This document shows, one piece after another, positions 1 through 8,969 of a stretch of DNA of 18,639 bases (position 1 is the stretch's first letter; every line of letters starts with the position of its first letter). The position numbers and the translations under genes are program-made. The DNA comes from Azonexaceae bacterium (GTDB lineage: Bacteria; Pseudomonadota; Gammaproteobacteria; Burkholderiales; Rhodocyclaceae), in assembly GCA_009469665.1 (NCBI GenBank), contig SSTB01000068.1:1-18639 (forward strand). Reading direction: 5' to 3'. The notes beneath the pieces are model-generated. The model was given only the letters and a program-made list of their open reading frames with translations. It did not search any database and was not told the origin of the DNA.

Positions 1-2885
1 CCGCCGCGGGCGGCCAGGGCGTCGAACTCCCTGAGCACCGCTTCTTCCACCAGGTCGGTCAGTTCCTCGATGACGAAGGCGCCCTGATTGGGGTTTTCGC
101 AGCGGGCGAGACCCCATTCGCGATTGATGATGAGCTGGATGGCCAGGGCCCGCCGCACCGAGGCGTCGGTGGGCGTGGTAATGGCTTCGTCGTAGGCGTT
201 GGTGTGCAGGCTGTTGCAGTGGTCGTAGACCGCGATGAGGGCCTGCAGGGTGGTGCGGATGTCGTTGAAGTCGATTTCCTGGGCGTGCAGGGAGCGGCCG
301 CTGGTCTGGATATGGTATTTCAATTTCTGGCTGCGCTCCCCGGCGCCGTAGCGATGCTTCAGGGCGATGGCCCAGATGCGGCGCGCGACGCGGCCCAGGA
401 CGGCGTACTCCGGCTCCATGCCGTTGGAAAAGAAAAACGAGAGGTTGGGGGCGAAGTCGTCGATGGCCATGCCCCGGGCCAGATAGGCTTCGACGTAGGT
501 GAAGCCATTGGCCAGGGTGAAGGCGAGCTGGCTGATGGGATTGGCCCCCGCTTCGGCGATGTGGTAGCCGGAGATGGACACCGAATAGAAGTTGCGCACC
601 CCGTGGAGGACGAAATACTCCTGCATGTCGCCCATCAACTTCAGGGCAAACTCGGTGGAGAAGATACAGGTGTTCTGGCCCTGGTCTTCCTTGAGGATGT
701 CGGCCTGGACGGTGCCGCGCACGGTGGCCAGGGTGCGGGCGAAGAGGGTTTCTTCTTCCTGCCCCTGCGGCGGGCGGCCATGCTCGGCGCGAAAGCGCGC
801 CCGCTGCTGGTCGAGGGCCGTGTTGAAGTACATGGCCAACAGAATGGGGGCCGGACCGTTGATGGTCATCGACACCGAGGTGGCCGGGTCACAGAGATCG
901 AAGCCCGCGTAGAGGGCCTGCATGTCGTCCAGGGTGGCGACGGAGACGCCGGCATTGCCGATCTTGCCGTAGATGTCCGGGCGCTCGTCAGGGTCGCAGC
1001 CGTACAGGGTCACCGAATCGAAGGCGGTAGACAGGCGCCGGGCGGGCATGCCGGCGGAAAGGGCATGGAAGCGACGGTTGGTGCGGGCCGGGTCGCCCTC
1101 GCCAGCAAACATGCGGGTCGCGTCCTCGCTCTCGCGTTTGAAAGGGAAGACCCCGGCAGTGAAGGGAAAATAGCCGGGCAGATTTTCTCGCTGCAGGAAG
1201 CGGAGAAGGTCGCCGGCATCGCCATAGCGGGGCAGGCTGACCCTGGGCAGGGAAGTGCCCGAAAGGGTTTCCCGCCGGAGGCGGGTGCTCACTTCCCGAC
1301 CCCGTACGGCGCTGCCGTGTTCCTCCCCGCCATAGGCCGCCGCCACAGAGGGCCAGGCATCGAGCAGGCGGCGGGCTTCCGGGTCCAGGGCCGCCTCGCG
1401 GGCCGCCAGGGCGACTTCCAGGCCGGGCAGTTCCGGTGCCTGCCCCGCGGCGCGCAGCAAGTCGCCAGCGGTGGCCAGGGCCTGGCGCTCGTGGGCGATA
1501 CGCGCCTGGGATTCGACCCGGGCATGGTAGGCGCGGACCGTCTCGGCAATTTCGGCCAGATAGCGGCCCCGGGCGGCGGGCACGATGGTCGGGGCACCCC
1601 CCGCGTCGCGGGCTGCCCCAGGCGCCAGGCGCCCCGGGACGAGCTTGAGGCCCTTTTCCCTCAGGCGCGGCACCAGAGCCTGGTAGAGCGCGGTCACACC
1701 CGCGTCGTTGAAGCGGGCGGCCTGGGTGCCGAAGACCGGCATGGCCGCCGGCGCTTCGGCGAAGCGGGTGCGGTTGCGCTGCACCTGTTTCTGCACGTCG
1801 CGCAGGGCATCTTCGGCACCGGGGCGGTCGAACTTGTTCACCGCCACGCAATCGGCAAAATCGAGCATGTCGATCTTCTCCAGCTGCGAGGCCGCGCCGA
1901 ACTCGGGGGTCATGACGTAGAGCGCCACGTCGGCCAGGGCAGCGATGGCGGCGTCCCCCTGGCCGATGCCGGCCGTCTCCACCAGCACTAGGTCGAATCC
2001 CGCCAGCTTGCAGGCGGCCACTGCCGCCGGCAGGGCGGGGGACAGTTCGCTGCCCGCCCCCCGCGTGGCCAGGGAGCGCATGAAGATTCCCGCATGATCG
2101 ATGGCGTTCATGCGGATTCGGTCCCCCAGCAAGGCCCCGCCGCTGCGCCGCCGGGTGGGATCGACAGACAGGATGGCGATGGACAGGCGATCCTCCTGAT
2201 CGAGGCGCAGGCGGCGCACCAGCTCATCGGTCAGGGAAGACTTGCCCGCGCCGCCCGTGCCAGTGACGCCCAGGACGGGCACCGGCAGGCCGGCCGCCGC
2301 GGCGACCAGGTCCGTCCCCACGTCCGGCAGGGCGCCGTTCTCCACAGCGGTGATCAGGCGGGCCAGAAGGCGCCGATCGCCGCCCCGAAGGCTCTGCAGC
2401 GCCGTTTCCCCCGTGAAAGCCGCCGCCGGATCGAAATCGCAGGCGGCCAGGAGGTCGTCGATCATGCCCTGCAAGCCCAGGCGGGCGCCGTCCTCCGGCG
2501 AGTAGAGGCGGGTGACGCCATAGGCCTGCAAGGCGGCGATTTCCTCCGGCAGGATGACCCCGCCGCCGCCGCCGAAAACCTTGATGTTCCCGCCCCCCTC
2601 GGCCCGCAGCAGATCCATCAGATAACGGAAGAATTCCAGATGCCCCCCCTGGTAGGAGGTGATGGCCACCCCCTGCACATCTTCCTGCAGGGCCGCGGCG
2701 ACGATTTCCCGCACCGAGCGGTTGTGCCCCAGGTGGATGACTTCGGCCCCCGCCGCCTGCATGAGGCGGCGCATCAGATTGATGGCCGCGTCGTGGCCGT
2801 CGAAGAGGGCCGCCGCCGTCACGATGCGCACCCGGTGGCGGAGAGGGCTGGAGGTTTTGCGCTTGGGGGCGTCCGGCTGGGTCAT
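1..2885 (-). CDS. icmF: Fused isobutyryl-CoA mutase IcmF (3' end beyond window)
   Basis: Adenosylcobalamin-dependent enzyme that interconverts isobutyryl-CoA and n-butyryl-CoA, with its G-protein chaperone built in. I read 961 codons from ATG at 2885; the family is about 1,090 aa, so roughly 130 C-terminal residues lie outside the window. Domain order is that of IcmF. The N-terminal B12-binding domain has LFDGHDAA, with H31 as likely lower cobalt ligand. The MeaI-type GTPase has a P-loop GTGGAGKSS (K215), an ETAGIGQGD motif and NKFD (350-353). The mutase barrel follows from about residue 530. By-eye alignment puts Phe580 (AGVFPF) and Gln737 (GQNTCIF) at the two positions that are Tyr/Arg in methylmalonyl-CoA mutase, which argues for a C4 acyl-CoA substrate. 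An upstream ATG at 2890 runs into a stop at once, so 2885 is the start; its ribosome site is weak. It is divergent from the FolE-like gene. Confidence 0.95.
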   Translation of the reverse strand, partial: MTQPDAPKRKTSSPLRHRVRIVTAAALFDGHDAAINLMRRLMQAAGAEVIHLGHNRSVREIVAAALQEDVQGVAITSYQGGHLEFFRYLMDLLRAEGGGNIKVFGGGGGVILPEEIAALQAYGVTRLYSPEDGARLGLQGMIDDLLAACDFDPAAAFTGETALQSLRGGDRRLLARLITAVENGALPDVGTDLVAAAAGLPVPVLGVTGTGGAGKSSLTDELVRRLRLDQEDRLSIAILSVDPTRRRSGGALLGDRIRMNAIDHAGIFMRSLATRGAGSELSPALPAAVAACKLAGFDLVLVETAGIGQGDAAIAALADVALYVMTPEFGAASQLEKIDMLDFADCVAVNKFDRPGAEDALRDVQKQVQRNRTRFAEAPAAMPVFGTQAARFNDAGVTALYQALVPRLREKGLKLVPGRLAPGAARDAGGAPTIVPAARGRYLAEIAETVRAYHARVESQARIAHERQALATAGDLLRAAGQAPELPGLEVALAAREAALDPEARRLLDAWPSVAAAYGGEEHGSAVRGREVSTRLRRETLSGTSLPRVSLPRYGDAGDLLRFLQRENLPGYFPFTAGVFPFKRESEDATRMFAGEGDPARTNRRFHALSAGMPARRLSTAFDSVTLYGCDPDERPDIYGKIGNAGVSVATLDDMQALYAGFDLCDPATSVSMTINGPAPILLAMYFNTALDQQRARFRAEHGRPPQGQEEETLFARTLATVRGTVQADILKEDQGQNTCIFSTEFALKLMGDMQEYFVLHGVRNFYSVSISGYHIAEAGANPISQLAFTLANGFTYVEAYLARGMAIDDFAPNLSFFFSNGMEPEYAVLGRVARRIWAIALKHRYGAGERSQKLKYHIQTSGRSLHAQEIDFNDIRTTLQALIAVYDHCNSLHTNAYDEAITTPTDASVRRALAIQLIINREWGLARCENPNQGAFVIEELTDLVEEAVLREFDALAARG

Positions 2886-3149
2886 GGCATGCGTCCGGGG
2901 CAGGGGCGCGCCCCCGGGGAGGGGGCAGGGCAAGCCCATGATACGCCGCCGCCAGGAGGCGGCCAACGGCGCGACGGAACGCCCCTCCCGGCATCCCGTC
3001 GCCGGGAGCTCAACGGCACGCCCTGGGCCGCCAGGGTCGTATCGGCGAGGTCGCGGCGTTACAAGCTTGCAGCACCAGGAGACAGCACCACCAATTGGCA
3101 CCAGCACCCGTCGGCGCTACCCTGTCGGCGTGTCCGACCGGAGCCCGTC
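2886..3149. other. Divergent intergenic region between icmF and folE-like gene
   Basis: A 264-bp control region with no coding potential that I can support. It holds a 12-bp palindrome GGGGCGCGCCCC at 2903-2914 just before icmF, a small GC hairpin (2948-2953 with 2958-2963), a perfect 8-bp inverted repeat (2985-2992 with 3001-3008), and the palindrome CCAATTGG at 3091-3098. Promoters for both genes must lie here, but I see no convincing -35/-10 pair. Confidence 0.5.
2985..3008. promoter_or_regulatory. 8-bp inverted repeat, candidate operator
   Basis: CTCCCGGC at 2985-2992 is perfectly mirrored by GCCGGGAG at 3001-3008 with an 8-nt spacer. The overall size suits a dimeric repressor site, and its place between two divergent genes would allow control of both. 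No regulator gene is adjacent, and GC-rich DNA makes chance repeats common. Confidence 0.25.
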
Positions 3150-3764
3150 ATGCCCGAGCACCCCCCTTCCCCCGCCGCCACCGGCGTCGGCATTCCCCGC
3201 CCGGGGGTCTTCGACCCCGCCGCCTTCGAGCAGGCAGTCAGCGATCTGCTCAAGGCCTGCGGCATCGCCCCCGATACCCCCCACATGGGCCGCACCGCCC
3301 AGAGAGTGCGGGAACTGTGGCAGAAGCGGCTCCTGGGCGGCTATGACCTGGACCCCGCCGCGGCCCTGGGCGAGGGCTTTGAGGACACCCGCTCGGACCT
3401 GGTCGTGGTACGGGGCATTGCCGTCCATGGCGTGTGCCCCCACCATCTGGTGCCCTTCCGCGGCGTGGCCCACGTCGCCTATCTTCCCGGCGGCCGCCTG
3501 CATGGCTTCGGCCGCATCGCCCGCCTGGTGGATGCCATCGGCCACCGTTTCACCTACCAGGAATGGATGACCCGCGACATCGCCGACGCCCTGGTGCGCT
3601 ACGGCCAGGCCGCCGGCGCCGCCTGCGTCATCGAAGCGGAACAGCTATGCCTGCTCCTGGGCGAGGACCGTCGCGGCGACGAACGGGTGGTGACCCAGGC
3701 GTTCTCGGGCGCCTTCGCGGACTCGGAATCCCTGCGCAACCAGTTCCTGCACGCCATCGGGTGA
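3150..3764 (+). CDS. GTP cyclohydrolase I (FolE)-family protein, divergent active site
   Basis: A 204-aa protein of the tetrahydropterin-fold FolE family, which opens the guanine ring of GTP to give dihydroneopterin triphosphate for folate or pterin synthesis. The zinc site is present: C96 and H99 in CPHH, and C167 in EQLC. The guanine-binding Gln-Glu pair is kept (Q137, E138 in YQEWMT), and R125 matches an E. coli phosphate-binding Arg (R139). Two changes from E. coli FolE stand out by eye: Ser135-Lys136 become G121-R122, and the catalytic His179 becomes Q165. It may therefore be a paralogue with altered activity rather than the main FolE. The start is ATG 3150 with GGAG at 3140-3143. An open frame continues upstream to 2094, but that part is antisense to icmF and not coding. 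Convergent with the rhomboid gene. Confidence 0.85.
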   Translation: MPEHPPSPAATGVGIPRPGVFDPAAFEQAVSDLLKACGIAPDTPHMGRTAQRVRELWQKRLLGGYDLDPAAALGEGFEDTRSDLVVVRGIAVHGVCPHHLVPFRGVAHVAYLPGGRLHGFGRIARLVDAIGHRFTYQEWMTRDIADALVRYGQAAGAACVIEAEQLCLLLGEDRRGDERVVTQAFSGAFADSESLRNQFLHAIG

Positions 3765-3849
3765 AGATCGCCACCCCCCCCGGCGCACCCTGAACCGCCC
3801 GGCGCAACGGGCGTGCCGGAGGGCTACGCGTCGTCCAGACTGCGATCCC

Positions 3850-5511
3850 TCAGCGACCCGAGCCCTCGCCTCGGCCAGTCCCCTTGACGAGCCGGGCGAT
3901 GCGTTCGCCACTGGCCTTGATTTCCAGCTCGAGCGCCCGGGCACGCTCCGGGTCGGCAGCGACCCCTTCCCCGCCGTCTTGGGGATAGTGGGTCTGCATG
4001 CGGGTGGCCTCGACGAGCAAATCGACCATGTGGCGGGTCTCGGCCAGGAAGGGGCGGCGGGGGTCGGTGGGGCTCAGGGTGGTTGCGCCCAGTTCCTTCT
4101 GTACCCACAGGAGCCGGGGCAACAGAGTCTGGCGGCCCCAGTCGTCGAGCTGGCGCTCGCTCTTGCGACCCGCTTCCTTCTCTTTGAACTCGTGCTGCAG
4201 GGCCTTGATGGCTGCGTCGAATTCCGCCATGGCCCGCGTGAAGCGGGCGTTGCCGTCGTACACCGCCGCCACGTCCACCTGGGCCGGTGGCGCAAGGGCC
4301 ACGACTGCGGCCACCGTCGCCCCGGTGGCGAGCCCGGCCACGAGGGCCCGGAAACGCCAGGTGGCGCCAAAGTGCACCGGATCGAAGCGCTCAGGCAGCA
4401 CCAAGGCCAGGAGACAGCCGCCCATGAGCCCGCCGACGTGGGCGGCATTGTCGATGCCCTCCTGGGTGAATCCGAAGACGAGGGCGTAGCTGATGAAGAA
4501 GAGCAAGGAGCCGATCTGTTGTTTGCCGAAGGCCTTGGGCAGGCTGCTGCGGTGTTGCAGCAGCGCGACGAGCAGTGCCCCCGTAATGCCGAACACGGCG
4601 CCGGAAGCCCCCACCGCGACGACCTTCTGAGCGCCGAAATGCAGGCTGAAAGCGCTGCCCATGAGGGCGGACCCGAGGTAGATGAGGAGAAAGAGCCGGT
4701 GGCCGTAGATGCGCTCGACCACCGCCCCGGCACTGGCCAGGCCCACCATGTTCATGGCCAGGTGCAGCAGCCCGCCGTGCAGGAAGGCTGCGCTCAGCAG
4801 TCGCCAGACCTCGCCCCGCTGTACTTCGGAAGCGGCGTTTCCCCCCCAGGCGAGGAGCAATTCGGCGCTGTTGTGCAGGAGAGTTCCCCCGTGGCCCAGA
4901 CCCCAGAGCCAGACGGCCCCATTGGCCAAGACCAGCGTCCAGACGACCCAGGTGACGGGGGCCAGGGCGTAGAGCCGGTCGTGGAACTCTCGCTCCTCGA
5001 CCAGCGGATCCCGCAGGAGCGACTTGCCGCAGGCCGCCCGGCAGGCATTGAGCCGCGCGATGGCCGCCGCCAGAAGCCGCTCCTGGTCGGCCCCGTCGAG
5101 GGCGGAAAGGGGCAACGCCACCGCTTTTCCCCCGCCTTCCAGGGCAAAGGAAAGCCCGGCCCCTCCGGCACCCAGGCCAAAGTCGATTCCGGCCACTTCT
5201 TCCCAGAGCAGGCGTTTCTGCCCGCCGGCAAAGGAATCCGAAGCGATGCCCTGCCGGTCCAGACTCACCGCGGGGCGCGCGGGATCGAGGCGATGCCGGA
5301 ATTTCCATTCCGCCCAGGCTAGGGCCAGGGCGCATAGCACCAGCCCCACCGCCCCTTCCAGCGGCGCCCGCAGCAGGAGCAGGAGGCAGACGCCGGCGAT
5401 GAGCACCCCCGCCAGACGCAGCATGCGGCGCGACGAGCGCAGGCCGCAGTGGGCGCCGGGGTAGAAGTGCTCGGATGGAACATCCTGGTCTGCGGATGAA
5501 GGCCTTGCCAT
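3850..5511 (-). CDS. Rhomboid-family intramembrane serine protease with long C-terminal extension
   Basis: A 553-aa multi-pass membrane protein. The N-terminal part has two hydrophobic segments (about residues 30-70) and a soluble stretch. The six-helix rhomboid core then carries the expected catalytic features: N254 in HLAMN, the nucleophile S303 in GASG, and H358 in AAHVGG. With both dyad residues present it should be an active protease cutting membrane-embedded substrates. After the last helix (about residue 420) comes a roughly 130-residue charged, helix-rich tail ending in a Gly/Arg-rich stretch; core rhomboids lack such a tail. The open frame extends 39 codons upstream to 5628, but MARPSS at 5511 is preferred because the upstream part contains a TACAAT -10-like box (5543-5548). 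No clear Shine-Dalgarno is visible before 5511, so the start is uncertain. Substrate unknown. Confidence 0.9.
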   Translation of the reverse strand: MARPSSADQDVPSEHFYPGAHCGLRSSRRMLRLAGVLIAGVCLLLLLRAPLEGAVGLVLCALALAWAEWKFRHRLDPARPAVSLDRQGIASDSFAGGQKRLLWEEVAGIDFGLGAGGAGLSFALEGGGKAVALPLSALDGADQERLLAAAIARLNACRAACGKSLLRDPLVEEREFHDRLYALAPVTWVVWTLVLANGAVWLWGLGHGGTLLHNSAELLLAWGGNAASEVQRGEVWRLLSAAFLHGGLLHLAMNMVGLASAGAVVERIYGHRLFLLIYLGSALMGSAFSLHFGAQKVVAVGASGAVFGITGALLVALLQHRSSLPKAFGKQQIGSLLFFISYALVFGFTQEGIDNAAHVGGLMGGCLLALVLPERFDPVHFGATWRFRALVAGLATGATVAAVVALAPPAQVDVAAVYDGNARFTRAMAEFDAAIKALQHEFKEKEAGRKSERQLDDWGRQTLLPRLLWVQKELGATTLSPTDPRRPFLAETRHMVDLLVEATRMQTHYPQDGGEGVAADPERARALELEIKASGERIARLVKGTGRGEGSGR

Positions 5512-5542
5512 GACAGATGCGGTGAGAAGCAGGAAGAGGCGA

Positions 5543-5548
5543 ATTGTA
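5543..5548 (-). promoter_or_regulatory. Possible -10 box of the rhomboid gene
   Basis: Minus-strand TACAAT, five of six matches to the sigma-70 -10 consensus, 31 nt upstream of the chosen ATG. No recognisable -35 hexamer lies 16-18 bp further upstream, so this is only a candidate. Confidence 0.25.
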
Positions 5549-5637
5549 CTGCGGGGAGCAATGTCCGCCGGGCTATGCCGGCCCGGGAAAACCAACCATT
5601 GCTTGTCTCCAGGCGCATTCCGATTCATGATTTAAGC

Positions 5638-6255
5638 ATGAGATCTCGTTCCCCCGGATACAGCCACCCCTGGCGACGCGCGATCGTCACCGCCTTCGTC
5701 CTGCTTTTCTTCCACGCCGCGTTGCCGGTCCGGGCCGACGATGTTTTCGAACACCCCGAATCCCGGCTCCGCCTCCCCGAGCGCCTGGGAAATTTCGAGC
5801 GCGGCCGCATCCACCGCTATGACGATCCCCGCCTGGGCGTCCAGGTCACCTACCGGGCTTCCGGCCTGGGCAAACTCGATGTCTACCTCTTTGATTACGG
5901 CAGCAGAGACATTCCCGATGGTATTGCTTCGGAGCAGGTCCAGGCTGCCTTTGCCAAGGCCGACCAGGAGATTCAATCATTCGGCGCCTCGGGGCAATAC
6001 CGCGAGCTTCAACGGCTCACGGCGCCCGGCATCAGCCTGCGCACGCCACCAGGTGATCCGCCCTGGCTGCTGGCCGCCTATCGCCTGCGGGCCGGCGCCG
6101 ACCCCGCGCCGCCCCTGGTGTCCTGGCTTCTCCTGGGCGCCAGCCGCGCGCATTTCGTCAAAGTGCGCTTCACCCACGCAGCGGAACAAACGGAAATTGC
6201 CAGTAGCGAAATTTCAGCCTTCGTTCGCGCCCTGGCTGATGCCAATCGCCCCTGA
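5638..6255 (+). CDS. Secreted protein of unknown function
   Basis: A 205-aa protein with a clear Sec signal peptide: basic MRSRSPGYSHPWRR, hydrophobic core to about residue 28, and likely cleavage after PVRA. The mature part starts DDVFEHPESRLRLPE and is a soluble alpha/beta-looking domain with alternating charged and hydrophobic stretches. It has no cysteines in the mature region and no enzyme motif that I recognise. The start at 5638 is chosen because it gives the intact signal peptide; no strong ribosome site precedes it, and the frame is open from 5575. It is divergent from the rhomboid gene and convergent (29-bp gap) with the SH3b gene. A periplasmic location is inferred; function is not known to me. 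Confidence 0.75.
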   Translation: MRSRSPGYSHPWRRAIVTAFVLLFFHAALPVRADDVFEHPESRLRLPERLGNFERGRIHRYDDPRLGVQVTYRASGLGKLDVYLFDYGSRDIPDGIASEQVQAAFAKADQEIQSFGASGQYRELQRLTAPGISLRTPPGDPPWLLAAYRLRAGADPAPPLVSWLLLGASRAHFVKVRFTHAAEQTEIASSEISAFVRALADANRP

Positions 6256-6263
6256 GCATTCCC

Positions 6264-6278
6264 CGGCGTACCCCGCCG
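6264..6278. terminator. Weak hairpin in convergent gap
   Basis: CGGCG at 6264-6268 pairs with CGCCG at 6274-6278 across a 5-nt loop in the 29-bp gap between two converging genes. There is no U-tract, so it is at best a weak two-way terminator. Confidence 0.2.
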
Positions 6279-6284
6279 CGCGAC

Positions 6285-7706
6285 TCACCGCAGCGCCACC
6301 GTCCCGGCCTTCCACAGCGCGCTTTGCCAGCGGTAGAAGGTGCTGAGGTTTTCCGGCCTGTCGGCCTGTCTGCGGGTCTCCAGGTGCCCGAGTCCCAGGA
6401 CTTCGAAGCTGCGGCGATAGCGGCCCTCGGCTTTCACTTCCCGCGCCGCCAGCATTTCGCGGCCGCCGGGCACCCAGCCCGCGAACTCCACGTAACCCAG
6501 CGTGGGCGTATCGGTGCCCGGGGGGAGTACGTCCACCGACCAGGCTTCGCCGTCCTTCCTGAACACCCACAATTCCCGCCAGGTGTCGCCGCCCTGCACC
6601 GCCAGGGCCAGGGCGCTGCCGTCGGCGTTGGCAGCGGCCGAGGCGGTCCATACGATGCCGTAGGTACAGCGGGTGACGAGGGGCGCCTTCCTTTCCTGGC
6701 GGGCGTCCACCAGGGCGATACAGGTTTGGCCCGGCTCACCGGCGCTGGCCACCACCTTCAACTTGCCCGATCCGGTGGGAGTCCCGGGGGCCGCCGCCCA
6801 GCGCGAGGCCCCCACCCGGATGGCGGCGTCGCTGTAGGCCGCCGCGTCGGTTTCCATGAGTTCCGCCTTGTTGATGGCGGCGAGCGCGTCGATGGCTCGG
6901 GTGGCGGCTTCCTGCACCGCCGCGGCCCCGGCGTCCGGCCGCCGCGCCCGCTGGTAGGCCAGGCTGGCCCACACCCCGGCCTGGCGCAAGCGGATGCGGT
7001 TCTTGAGCACTTCCGGCAGGGCAACGAGTTCCACCCGTTCCAGCACGTCGGCCCGCCAATTGTCCAGGGCGTAGCGCTCCATCGGCGTCAGAGCCGGCGA
7101 GACGCATTCGTGGCGGGTGAGCGCCAGGGCGGCAAGGGCTTTCTGCACCGCGCTGGCGGGCAGGGCCAGCACGCGGCGCTGGGCATCGCCTTCGGCGCAA
7201 AGCCGTATCTGGCCGTCGCGCTCGAAGGCTGTCATGGTCACGCCGTAGGCCGCGGCCACTTCCAGATGGGCCGCATTGATCTCGCCGGCCCTTCCGGCCT
7301 GGCCGCTGCTGGCCCGGCGGGCCAGGCGGTCGGCCATCTGGCCCAGGGCGTCGAAGACCTCGGGGCCGATGGCTTCCGCCGGCGCCGCCCGCAGGTAGGC
7401 GGCGGCATAGGCGATGCCCAGGGCCTCGGAGCCCGGCGTCTCCTTCAGGAAACGCACCACGGCGAGCAGCTCCGGCGCCGCTTCCGGCTTGAGGGACTGG
7501 ATCCGCACCTGGGAGGCCCGGATGTAGCCGGCTCGTTCGCGGCGGTGGTCATAGACCTGGAGAAAATCGCCCTTCTCCCCCCGGATTTCCAGGCTGTCCC
7601 CCTGCCATAGGACGGCCTGCTGGGGCGCCGAGTCGCGGGGAGCGGCCCGCAGGGCCGTCTGGTCCGCGGCCACGAGGGCGACGACCGTGAGTGCGCTGGC
7701 CAGCAT
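6285..7706 (-). CDS. SH3b-domain exported protein, partner of the SPFH protein
   Basis: A 473-aa protein beginning with a hydrophobic export signal (MLASALTVVALVAA), followed by a bacterial SH3 fold at about residues 16-68 (TALRAAP at its start, GDFLQVYD and AGYIRASQV later). SH3b domains usually bind peptidoglycan or peptides in the cell envelope. The rest is a large Ala-rich helical region and a C-terminal beta-rich part (about 310-473) that I cannot assign. Two in-frame starts exist. ATG 7712 overlaps the stop of the upstream SPFH gene (ATGA, 7709-7712); ATG 7706 has GAGGGG at a better distance and is chosen. Translation is probably coupled to the SPFH gene, so the two proteins likely act together at the membrane. 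No known enzyme motif is seen. Confidence 0.8.
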   Translation of the reverse strand: MLASALTVVALVAADQTALRAAPRDSAPQQAVLWQGDSLEIRGEKGDFLQVYDHRRERAGYIRASQVRIQSLKPEAAPELLAVVRFLKETPGSEALGIAYAAAYLRAAPAEAIGPEVFDALGQMADRLARRASSGQAGRAGEINAAHLEVAAAYGVTMTAFERDGQIRLCAEGDAQRRVLALPASAVQKALAALALTRHECVSPALTPMERYALDNWRADVLERVELVALPEVLKNRIRLRQAGVWASLAYQRARRPDAGAAAVQEAATRAIDALAAINKAELMETDAAAYSDAAIRVGASRWAAAPGTPTGSGKLKVVASAGEPGQTCIALVDARQERKAPLVTRCTYGIVWTASAAANADGSALALAVQGGDTWRELWVFRKDGEAWSVDVLPPGTDTPTLGYVEFAGWVPGGREMLAAREVKAEGRYRRSFEVLGLGHLETRRQADRPENLSTFYRWQSALWKAGTVALR

Positions 7707-7708
7707 GC

Positions 7709-8950
7709 TCATTCCCCCTCGCCGTTGTCGGCAGACTCGACTTGGACAGCGGGCTGCGAGCGTCCGCCCTTGCTACCTAGGAGCGCAGCGCCGATGAAGC
7801 CCCCATCCCCGGGAGGCGGAGCGATGATGACCTGAATCTTGTCCGACAGCTTGTCGGCCATGGCCTTCTGGATGAGGAGCGGGTTCTTCTGGATCAGGGC
7901 CCCGTCCCGCGCCAATTGCTCGCTGCTGATCTTGCCCAGGCGATCCTGGCGATAGGCCTCGGCGTCGGCCAGCTTGCGGCGCGACTCGGCTTCGCCCTGG
8001 GCCTCGATCTGGCGCGCCTGGGCGGAAGCTTCGGCGCTCTTGATGCGGGCGATCTTTTCCGCTTCCGCCTCGAAGCCGCGCTGCTCGATCTGCTTCTGCT
8101 TGAAGGGCAGGATGTGCTTCATCGATTCCGCATGGGCCTTGGCGGCGATGATCTGCTCTTCCCCCGCAGCCGCCGCGGCGGTCTCGCGCCGGGTCTTGTC
8201 GGCCAGGGCTTCCAGCTCCGTCTGTTTGACCTGCTTTTCCTTCAGTTCCAGGGTGTAGCGCATTTTTTCGCTGGCCAGTTCCTCGGCCAGCAGCCTTTCC
8301 ATGCCGGCCCGGTAGTCGGCCGGCAGATCGACCTTGCCCACCAGAACCTGCTTCAGGCGGATTCCGTCCCGTTCGAGGAGGGGCTTCAACTCCGCCTCGA
8401 TGGCGTCGCGGATTTCCTGGCGCTTGGTGGAAAAGATTTCCCGCACCGTGTAGCGGGCCAGAATCTTGTACGCCACTCCCTGGACCGCCGGGTCGACCAC
8501 TTCGCCGCCGATGTCCTCGGGCAGGGCGCGGGCCGTGCTGCCGATGCGGGCCGGATCGAGGGCGTAGCGCACCGCGAGATCCATGCCGATGGACAGGCCT
8601 TCGACGGTCTGGAAGGGCGCCCGCCCGGTGGCGCTGTCCGCCCCGGGAGGACGGTAGGTCTGGTCGCGCAGGGCGTAGCGGCGCAGTTCGTGGATGCCGG
8701 GAAGCACGAACACCGCGCCTTCCTGAAACTCAGCCGTGGCGCCGGTCAGTTGGTTGATGCGCAGCCCCACCTCGCCGCGCTCGACCCCCTGTACCGGCGG
8801 ATGGGTGTAGAGACTCCAGGCACCCAGGCCGGCGACGGCCAGGGCAATCAGGCTGCGGTGGCGTTCGGCCACCTGCCCACCCAGTCGCCCGGCACCGCGG
8901 CCCAGGGAATGGCGCAGGTTTTCAGCCAAGTTGCGGATACGTTCAGACAT
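7709..8950 (-). CDS. SPFH/prohibitin (band 7)-family membrane protein
   Basis: A 413-aa protein with one N-terminal transmembrane helix (about residues 33-48), a band-7/prohibitin domain (about 55-230, including GLRINQLTGATAEF and PVQGVERGEVGLRI), and then a long Ala/Glu/Lys-rich coiled coil (about 230-370). The C-terminus has IIAPPPGDGGFIGAALLG. SPFH proteins form large ring or cage assemblies in membranes and often work with proteases or organise membrane microdomains. ATG 8950 is well supported by GGAGGA at 8958-8963 with 7-nt spacing; the open frame continues to 9037, but that part is upstream control DNA. It is first gene of a two-gene unit with the SH3b gene and is divergent from the two-component system. 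A 12-bp inverted repeat sits just upstream of its ribosome site. Specific partner proteins are unknown. Confidence 0.9.
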   Translation of the reverse strand: MSERIRNLAENLRHSLGRGAGRLGGQVAERHRSLIALAVAGLGAWSLYTHPPVQGVERGEVGLRINQLTGATAEFQEGAVFVLPGIHELRRYALRDQTYRPPGADSATGRAPFQTVEGLSIGMDLAVRYALDPARIGSTARALPEDIGGEVVDPAVQGVAYKILARYTVREIFSTKRQEIRDAIEAELKPLLERDGIRLKQVLVGKVDLPADYRAGMERLLAEELASEKMRYTLELKEKQVKQTELEALADKTRRETAAAAAGEEQIIAAKAHAESMKHILPFKQKQIEQRGFEAEAEKIARIKSAEASAQARQIEAQGEAESRRKLADAEAYRQDRLGKISSEQLARDGALIQKNPLLIQKAMADKLSDKIQVIIAPPPGDGGFIGAALLGSKGGRSQPAVQVESADNGEGE

Positions 8951-8969
8951 GATGCTTTCCTCCGATGAG

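Noticed and set aside
204..1991. 595-codon plus-strand open frame
   Set aside because: It is antisense to icmF, whose domains and motifs are unmistakable; the plus-strand product has no family features and reflects high GC at third positions.
3979..5322. 447-codon plus-strand open frame
   Set aside because: It is antisense to the rhomboid gene, which has the catalytic Ser and His in proper motifs.
6324..7610. 428-codon plus-strand open frame
   Set aside because: It is antisense to the SH3b gene, which has an export signal and a coupled start; the plus product is low-complexity.
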